IMG/VR virus record: IMGVR_UViG_3300031857_001139 | Coordinates: 1 to 26,905 of that record | Length of the DNA stretch: 26,905 bases | Origin: a virus | Reading direction: 5' to 3' (one strand) | Shown: positions 22,831 to 26,905 of the stretch, in pieces | Position numbering within the stretch: the stretch's first letter is position 1 | Layout: each line of letters starts with the position of its first letter | Program-made: the position numbers and the translations under genes | Notes under the pieces: generated by a model | What the model was told of the DNA's origin: nothing | The model's database searches: none | Seen by the model: only the letters and a program-made list of their open reading frames with translations

Positions 22831-23241
22831 ATGGCTTATATGAACCAAGAGCGTAAAGCAAAAATCAAAGCAAACCTTGATACGGCTTTGAAAGGCACTG
22901 GCGTTAAATTTTCGTTGCGTTGCGATAGTCTTTCCATTACTTGCACAATCAAGTCCGCTCCGATTGACTTTATCGCAAATTCCAACGAGACTTGCGGCAA
23001 AGATTTTTATCAAGTCCAACGCGGCTTCAAACCCAACGTGACTGGTTACGAACAGGTTAATCCTTATTGGTACCAGGATCATTACTCCGGCAAAGCCAAA
23101 GAGTTGATGACCAAAATCGTAAAGGCCATGTACTCTGCCGATTACTATGACCGTTCGGATGCCCAAACCGATTACTTTGATACCGCATATTATGCACATA
23201 TTAACATCGGTAGCTGGAACAAGCCCTTCATTGTAAAATGA
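22831..23241 (+). CDS. LPD29-like domain protein
   Basis: Encodes 136 aa. MAYMNQERKAKIKANLDTALKGTGVKFSLRCDSLSITCTIKSAPIDFI resembles the large polyvalent protein-associated domain 29 found in phage and plasmid proteins, where a helix precedes a four-stranded sheet. The rest (YWYQDHYSGKAKELMTKIVKAMYSADYYDRSDAQTDYFDTAYYAHINIG) continues the same known phage hypothetical. AAAGGAGTTTTCAA precedes the ATG. Function unknown. Confidence 0.75.
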   Translation: MAYMNQERKAKIKANLDTALKGTGVKFSLRCDSLSITCTIKSAPIDFIANSNETCGKDFYQVQRGFKPNVTGYEQVNPYWYQDHYSGKAKELMTKIVKAMYSADYYDRSDAQTDYFDTAYYAHINIGSWNKPFIVK

Positions 23242-23360
23242 AAAAATACGCAGTAATTTACAACGGCAAGATTATTGGAATTTTCAACATTCTTGCCTGT
23301 GCAAAAATTTATGCATCCGGGTTAAAAAATGCTTGCATTCAGCCGATGGATCTGTTATAA
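23238..23360 (+). CDS. 40-aa hypothetical peptide
   Basis: A short frame in the ATGA overlap with the preceding gene (MKKYAVIYNGKIIGIFNILACAK...). Its last 28 bases contain a complete promoter. Coupled translation is the main support. Confidence 0.5.
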   Translation: MKKYAVIYNGKIIGIFNILACAKIYASGLKNACIQPMDLL

Positions 23361-23361
23361 T
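23333..23361 (+). promoter_or_regulatory. sigma70-type promoter inside a coding end
   Basis: TTGCAT at 23333-23338 and TATAAT at 23356-23361, 17-nt spacer, lying across the end of the 40-aa frame. It would transcribe 23382 and the genes after it. Confidence 0.65.
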
Positions 23362-23381
23362 TGTTTTTTTAGGAATTTATT

Positions 23382-23477
23382 ATGTTTGAAAAAAATGAAT
23401 CAATGACCGATAAAGAAGTTTTGCAATTGGCAGAATATTATGGTTATGATGTAGATATAGGAAGTGAGTTTGATTAA
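23382..23477 (+). CDS. 31-aa acidic peptide
   Basis: A frame with AGGAATTTATT upstream of ATG 23382, first after the internal promoter (MFEKNESMTDKEVLQLAEYYGYD...). Very acidic. Its stop lies just before the next ATG. Confidence 0.5.
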   Translation: MFEKNESMTDKEVLQLAEYYGYDVDIGSEFD

Positions 23478-23478
23478 A

Positions 23479-23784
23479 ATGCCACAAGGTACTTATATTC
23501 TAATAACAAGCGATGGTTACCGTGTTACTCCTTTGAATGACTATGATAGTATATTTGACGGCTATATGCATCCAGATATGTCTAGATATTTAAATGCGGA
23601 AAAAGTCTTTGAAGCCTTCGGTGAATGTCATGTGTTTAAAACACAATCCGAAGCCATAGAAGTTGCCCGAGCAATATCAAAAGCATACCAAGAAACCGAA
23701 GATGGTATTGTTGTTATGACCGATTATAGAAAATATTCTTTTCAGGAGTTAAAAGATGGCAAAGCCAGCAAGAGTTCGGATTGA
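23479..23784 (+). CDS. hypothetical protein
   Basis: Encodes 101 aa from ATG 23479 (an in-frame GTG at 23464 is possible). GTYILITSDGYRVTPL, a ..HVFKTQSEAIEVARAISKAYQETEDGIVVMTDYRKYSF segment and a Lys/Ser tail form a compact alpha/beta protein. It overlaps the next gene by 29 bp. Confidence 0.7.
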   Translation: MPQGTYILITSDGYRVTPLNDYDSIFDGYMHPDMSRYLNAEKVFEAFGECHVFKTQSEAIEVARAISKAYQETEDGIVVMTDYRKYSFQELKDGKASKSSD

Positions 23785-24799
23785 TGATGAACCTCGGTTC
23801 TCTGAACCAATGACTAAATTGGAATTGGTTCATACACTAAATTGGTATCATCAAAATAAAGAGTCCAAGGACGCATTAAATTATATAAATCTATACACTA
23901 AGAAAAATAAAATTCCTGGCAAGATTGATACATCCAATGGTATTTTGACCGTTGGATGGTTGTGTCGTTTGGTGCTGAACGGAAATGATATTGGCGATAC
24001 AGGTCGTGCGTATATCAAAAAGAATTTATTTTTTGTTGATGATACACCAGCACCAGTTGTTATCGTTGATAGAGGTCCATCTATTCAGGACCGATTGAAT
24101 GAAAAGATATCGGAAATTGCAGGTGACCTTGAGGGTGCAATTGATGAAGTTGTTACCAGCAAATTTAATACCATGCCATCGCCGTTTGCAATTATGCAAG
24201 ACCGAGCAAAAGGAATGCATGCCAATAAATTGATTGATATATTCAAAAAACGCCGAAGTGAATTTGATGATGTTCTAAACACAAAAGATGCGGATGTGCG
24301 TGAGGGTTATTCCAACTTTACAAAACCGCAGTTGAAGAAGTTGGTTGCATACTGTGATACAATTATTACCGATGCGATGAAAATTGTTGGTGAGGCTAAA
24401 GTAAATCGTAAGCCTAAAAAGCGCAAAGTTAAAACGCCAGACCAACTTGTCACTAAAGTCCAGTACTGTGAAAAGTATGATGAATTGAAATTGGTATCAA
24501 TAAAGCCAAAAGATATCATCGGCGCTATGCAGTTGTGGGTATTCAATACCAAGAATAAAAAACTTGGTGTTTATCATGCGGATGATGCTGGCGGTTTTAG
24601 CGTCAAAGGCACTACGATTACAAATTATACGGAATCAAAGTCTGTAAGTAAAACAATAAGGAAACCAGACCAAATGTTGCCAGATGTATTGAAGGCTGGT
24701 AAAATAGCTTTGCGAAATATCTTGTCTGGTGTTGCAACAAAAGAAACCTTGATGAATGGTAGAATTAATAAAGACATTGTTTTGTTGCGTGTTCTATGA
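23756..24799 (+). CDS. conserved 347-aa phage protein of unknown function
   Basis: A strong AGGAG site precedes ATG 23756 inside the previous gene. The N-terminal third (ELVHTLNWYHQNKESKDALNYI...GWLCRLVLNGNDI) and C-terminal third (QYCEKYDELKLVSIKPKDIIGAMQLWVFNTKNKKLGVYHADDAGGFSVKGTTI...KTIRKPDQMLPDVL) match a conserved hypothetical of aquatic T4-like phages as I remember it. The middle is helical and the segment around 219-226 is very basic (RKPKKRK). It precedes the nuclease gene, as in other genomes. Role unknown, possibly replication-associated. Confidence 0.75.
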   Translation: MAKPARVRIDDEPRFSEPMTKLELVHTLNWYHQNKESKDALNYINLYTKKNKIPGKIDTSNGILTVGWLCRLVLNGNDIGDTGRAYIKKNLFFVDDTPAPVVIVDRGPSIQDRLNEKISEIAGDLEGAIDEVVTSKFNTMPSPFAIMQDRAKGMHANKLIDIFKKRRSEFDDVLNTKDADVREGYSNFTKPQLKKLVAYCDTIITDAMKIVGEAKVNRKPKKRKVKTPDQLVTKVQYCEKYDELKLVSIKPKDIIGAMQLWVFNTKNKKLGVYHADDAGGFSVKGTTITNYTESKSVSKTIRKPDQMLPDVLKAGKIALRNILSGVATKETLMNGRINKDIVLLRVL

Positions 24800-24826
24800 T
24801 TACCTACATTCTACAAAAAACTATGC

Positions 24827-24832
24827 TATAAT
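24827..24832 (+). promoter_or_regulatory. extended -10 promoter giving a leaderless mRNA
   Basis: TATAAT at 24827-24832 preceded by TGC (extended -10), with no convincing -35 box. The ATG at 24839 follows six bases later, so transcription should begin at the start codon. Confidence 0.65.
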
Positions 24833-24838
24833 GGACCT

Positions 24839-25678
24839 ATGATTATATTTGACTATAACCAAGTTGTCATTGCCAACTTGATGGAACAAATTGGTTCCTC
24901 AAAAACACCTGTTGAAGAATCTTTGGTTCGGCACATGGTGCTCAATACTATCCGTGCTAACGTGAAGAAATTCCGTGAATACGGTGAAGTGATTATTGCT
25001 TGCGATAATCGCCACTATTGGCGCAGAGAAATCTTCCCGCCATACAAAGGTCACCGCAAGAAAAATCGTGAGGCTTCTGGGCATGACTGGACTGCAATTT
25101 TTGATTGTATGTCCAAGATTCGCCAAGAGTTGAAAGACCATTCGCCATACAAGGTGATTGATATCCATGGCGCTGAGGCTGATGACATTATTGGCGTATT
25201 GACGCAAGCATATTCCAAGAATGAGCGTGTATTGATTTTGTCTTCCGACAAAGATTTTGTGCAATTACAAATCTATCCGAATGTTAAACAGTACTCACCA
25301 ACAATGAAGAAATTCATTAATACGGATGATCCAATCAAACAGTTGAATGAATTGATTGTTACTGGTGACAGCGGTGATGGCATTCCAAATATCTTGTCTC
25401 CAGATAATTCTATCATTGATGGTATTCGCCAAAAGCCTGTTACCAAAAAGTTCTTAGCCGAAGTTGCGGAAACTGGTACGAGTAAATTCAATGAAACGCA
25501 AATGCGAAACTGGTCACGCAACAAGCAGTTGATTGACCTGACAATGATTCCTGGAACAATCAGTAAAAATATTATAGATACATACATAGATACGAAGCCA
25601 GCAACACGGCAACAATTTATGAATTATATGATTGCCAATCGTTTAAAGAATTTGCTGGAAGCGATTGATGAATTTTAA
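24839..25678 (+). CDS. rnh: T4 Rnh-like RNase H / 5'-3' exonuclease
   Basis: Encodes 279 aa. FDYNQVVIANL (4-14), ACDNRHYWRREIFPPYKGHRKK (about 54-75), HGAEADDIIGVL (about 109-120) and LSSDKDFVQLQ (about 132-142) are the ordered metal-binding motifs of the FEN-1/T4 RNase H family, including the ADD and SDKD acidic pairs. TGDSGDGIPN supplies the helix-hairpin-helix-type acidic site. In T4 this enzyme removes RNA primers from lagging-strand fragments. It is probably translated leaderlessly. The order with the DUF6433-like gene resembles T4-like aquatic phages. Confidence 0.9.
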   Translation: MIIFDYNQVVIANLMEQIGSSKTPVEESLVRHMVLNTIRANVKKFREYGEVIIACDNRHYWRREIFPPYKGHRKKNREASGHDWTAIFDCMSKIRQELKDHSPYKVIDIHGAEADDIIGVLTQAYSKNERVLILSSDKDFVQLQIYPNVKQYSPTMKKFINTDDPIKQLNELIVTGDSGDGIPNILSPDNSIIDGIRQKPVTKKFLAEVAETGTSKFNETQMRNWSRNKQLIDLTMIPGTISKNIIDTYIDTKPATRQQFMNYMIANRLKNLLEAIDEF

Positions 25679-25687
25679 GGAAAATAA

Positions 25688-26119
25688 ATGAACGATTTGA
25701 TGTACCATGAAATCTTTGAGTTGTTTGAGAAAACAGAAAAAAGAGCGGAAAAAATTAATGTGTTGCGGCAACATAGTGATAGGAACTTAAAAGAGTTTTT
25801 GGTTGCTGTATTTAATCCTAAGGTTGTTTTTGATGTTGAGATTCCAGAATACAAGCCATCAAAAGAACCAGCTGGTTTGAATATTCTTTATCTTCACAAT
25901 GAAGTACCGCGACTGTATCGCTTTGTCGCTGGTCATCCTCGCAGGGCGCAAGGATTGACACCAGAAAAACAAAAAAGATTGTTGATTCCGTTATTGGAAG
26001 CACTTCACAAAGATGAGGCTGATTTGCTTGTTAGAGCCATGAAGAAGGATCTACGAATTCCTTTTCTCACACCAAAACTTGTCAAAGAGGCTTTTCCTGA
26101 TATTGATTTGGGAGATTGA
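25688..26119 (+). CDS. DUF6433-like conserved phage protein
   Basis: Encodes 143 aa. MYHEIFELFEKTEKRAEKINVLRQHSDRNLKEFLVAVFNPKVVFDVEIPEYKPS, NILYLHNEVPRLYRFVAGHP, then KQKRLLIPLLEALHKDEADLLVRAMKKDL and LTPKLVKEAFPDI match a T4-like phage family annotated as DUF6433. It lies 9 bp after the nuclease. Function unknown, but it recurs with replication genes. AAGGAAAATAA precedes the start. Confidence 0.82.
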   Translation: MNDLMYHEIFELFEKTEKRAEKINVLRQHSDRNLKEFLVAVFNPKVVFDVEIPEYKPSKEPAGLNILYLHNEVPRLYRFVAGHPRRAQGLTPEKQKRLLIPLLEALHKDEADLLVRAMKKDLRIPFLTPKLVKEAFPDIDLGD

Positions 26120-26120
26120 A

Positions 26121-26333
26121 ATGTCTGATGGTGGTAAAGGCAGTAAGCCAAGACCATTTAGCGTTACCCAACAAGAATATGATACAAGATGGGATGCAAT
26201 TTTTGGTCGTGACTTGAAAGAAGAATTGATATTGAATATGCCAGGCACTACAGGTAGTGCTAAATTGGTTTTTAAGGATGAAAATGAAAGTAGCGGTAAT
26301 AACACCGACAATCGGAACCAAGTATCTCAGTAA
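26121..26333 (+). CDS. small conserved phage protein
   Basis: Encodes 70 aa from ATG 26121, with GGGAGATTGAA upstream; an in-frame start at 26079 is inside the previous gene. MSDGGKGSKPRPFSVTQQEYDTRWDAIFGRD is a frequent N-terminus of tiny phage proteins. The second half is disordered and polar. It overlaps the glycosyltransferase by 50 bp. Confidence 0.75.
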   Translation: MSDGGKGSKPRPFSVTQQEYDTRWDAIFGRDLKEELILNMPGTTGSAKLVFKDENESSGNNTDNRNQVSQ

Positions 26334-26905
26334 ATGTATTGAATCTGTTGATAAACAAAATTATCAAGATTTGACGCATTACATTTTCATGGATGGAATC
26401 CAATACTGGAAAGAAGTTGATGAAATTATTGAAGGTTCAGAAAAAATTCGTGTAATCAAGTTTGAAGAAAATGTCGGCAAAGGCTGGTATGGTCATCGTG
26501 TTTATGCCGCATGTTCATTCTTGGTGAATGCTGATGTAATAATTTACCTTGATGAAGATAATTGGATTGATCCGTGCCATGTTGAAAAACTTGTTGCTGT
26601 GATACAACAAGGAAATGATTGGGCATATAGCCTTAGAAAAATTTACGATAAAGATGAAAAATTACTCTGCGAAGACAATTGCGAAAGCCTTGGAAAGTGG
26701 CCTGTATTCTTTGACCCGAATGTGCACCACATTGATACTTCCAGTTTTGCTATTAGGCGTGATATTGCTGTTCGCATTGGTCATGCATGGTATGGGCAGT
26801 GGGGTGCTGATAGACAATTTTATCAAGCACTATCAACCCATTTTCCCAATTACGATTGCACCAATGCACACACTCTTTGCTATCGCTTAGATGGTAATCC
26901 AAATT
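26284..26905 (+). CDS. GT-A glycosyltransferase (partial, runs off the window)
   Basis: At least 207 codons open to the window end. VAVITPTIGTKYLSKCIESVDKQNYQDLTHYIFMDG is the nucleotide-binding start of family-2 glycosyltransferases. VIIYLDEDNWIDPCHVEKLV carries the DxD-like metal site. SFAIRRDIAVRIGHAWYGQWGADRQFYQAL is the acceptor-side region with the catalytic Asp. It may modify phage DNA, a virion protein or the host surface. ATG 26284 sits in AAGGATGAAA, inside the previous gene. Confidence 0.82.
   Translation, partial: MKVAVITPTIGTKYLSKCIESVDKQNYQDLTHYIFMDGIQYWKEVDEIIEGSEKIRVIKFEENVGKGWYGHRVYAACSFLVNADVIIYLDEDNWIDPCHVEKLVAVIQQGNDWAYSLRKIYDKDEKLLCEDNCESLGKWPVFFDPNVHHIDTSSFAIRRDIAVRIGHAWYGQWGADRQFYQALSTHFPNYDCTNAHTLCYRLDGNPN

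Noticed and set aside
1-26905. Insertion sequences, prophage attachment sites or replication origin
   Set aside because: No transposase, integrase, terminal inverted repeat with target duplication, or iteron cluster could be seen.

Overview
The window looks like part of a large tailed-phage genome, probably a distant relative of the T4 superfamily infecting a Gram-negative host. The evidence is a T4 Rnh-like 5'-3' nuclease, a DUF6433-like neighbour, dense runs of small genes with overlapping start and stop codons, strong sigma70-type promoters, a lipoprotein with a lipobox, and a secreted PBP-type peptidase that needs a periplasm. No capsid, tail, portal or polymerase gene is present, so the exact group cannot be fixed.

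Positions 1-13,360 (+ strand) hold about 47 mostly tiny accessory genes. Recognisable ones are a GIY-YIG-like protein (719-1036), a NUMOD4/HNH homing endonuclease preceded by a structured noncoding stretch (1710-2360), a degenerate kinase-fold protein (4029-4553), an SPFH/band-7 lipoprotein (5881-6678), an Api92/DUF1281-type protein (7492-7968), a WYL_2/DUF2693-like SH3-barrel protein (12063-12353) and an Asp/Asn-hydroxylase-like 2OG oxygenase (12643-13188). Six copies of one small protein family lie between 4837 and 8966. Promoters come in two styles. In one the -10 box is followed 6-7 nt later by the ATG, so the mRNA is predicted to be leaderless. In the other a conserved transcribed element, ATAGATTGA, precedes an ordinary Shine-Dalgarno site.

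Positions 13,440-20,175 (+ strand) are a stable-RNA locus. I count 29 canonical tRNA genes covering all 20 amino acids (including initiator-like Met, elongator Met and an Ile2-type CAU tRNA), one class-II tRNA with a UAU anticodon, four aberrant tRNA-like genes, and a tRNA-Asn-like domain embedded in a roughly 890-nt highly structured noncoding RNA with its own promoter (17772-18697). That RNA resembles the GOLLD class of giant ornate phage RNAs. The array is also punctuated by at least six noncoding elements closed by stems of 8-21 bp, and it carries rRNA-operon-like boxA leaders. An HNH endonuclease, a 2OG oxygenase and a YkuK-like RNase H-fold protein sit inside it.

Positions 20,161-22,176 (- strand) are a four-gene envelope-related cluster: a membrane coiled-coil protein, two small membrane or secreted proteins, and a signal-peptide-bearing S11 D-Ala-D-Ala peptidase. 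This cluster converges on the tRNA array and its last gene overlaps the final tRNA antisense.

Positions 22,219-26,905 (+ strand) return to phage genes: small promoter-proximal genes, a conserved 347-aa protein, the Rnh-like nuclease from a leaderless promoter, a DUF6433-like protein, a small conserved protein, and a GT-A glycosyltransferase cut by the window end. The plausible overall logic is that the phage supplies its own translation apparatus (tRNAs and associated stable RNAs) and modifies the host envelope and metabolism through the small early genes. Functional assignments rest on motif recognition by eye.
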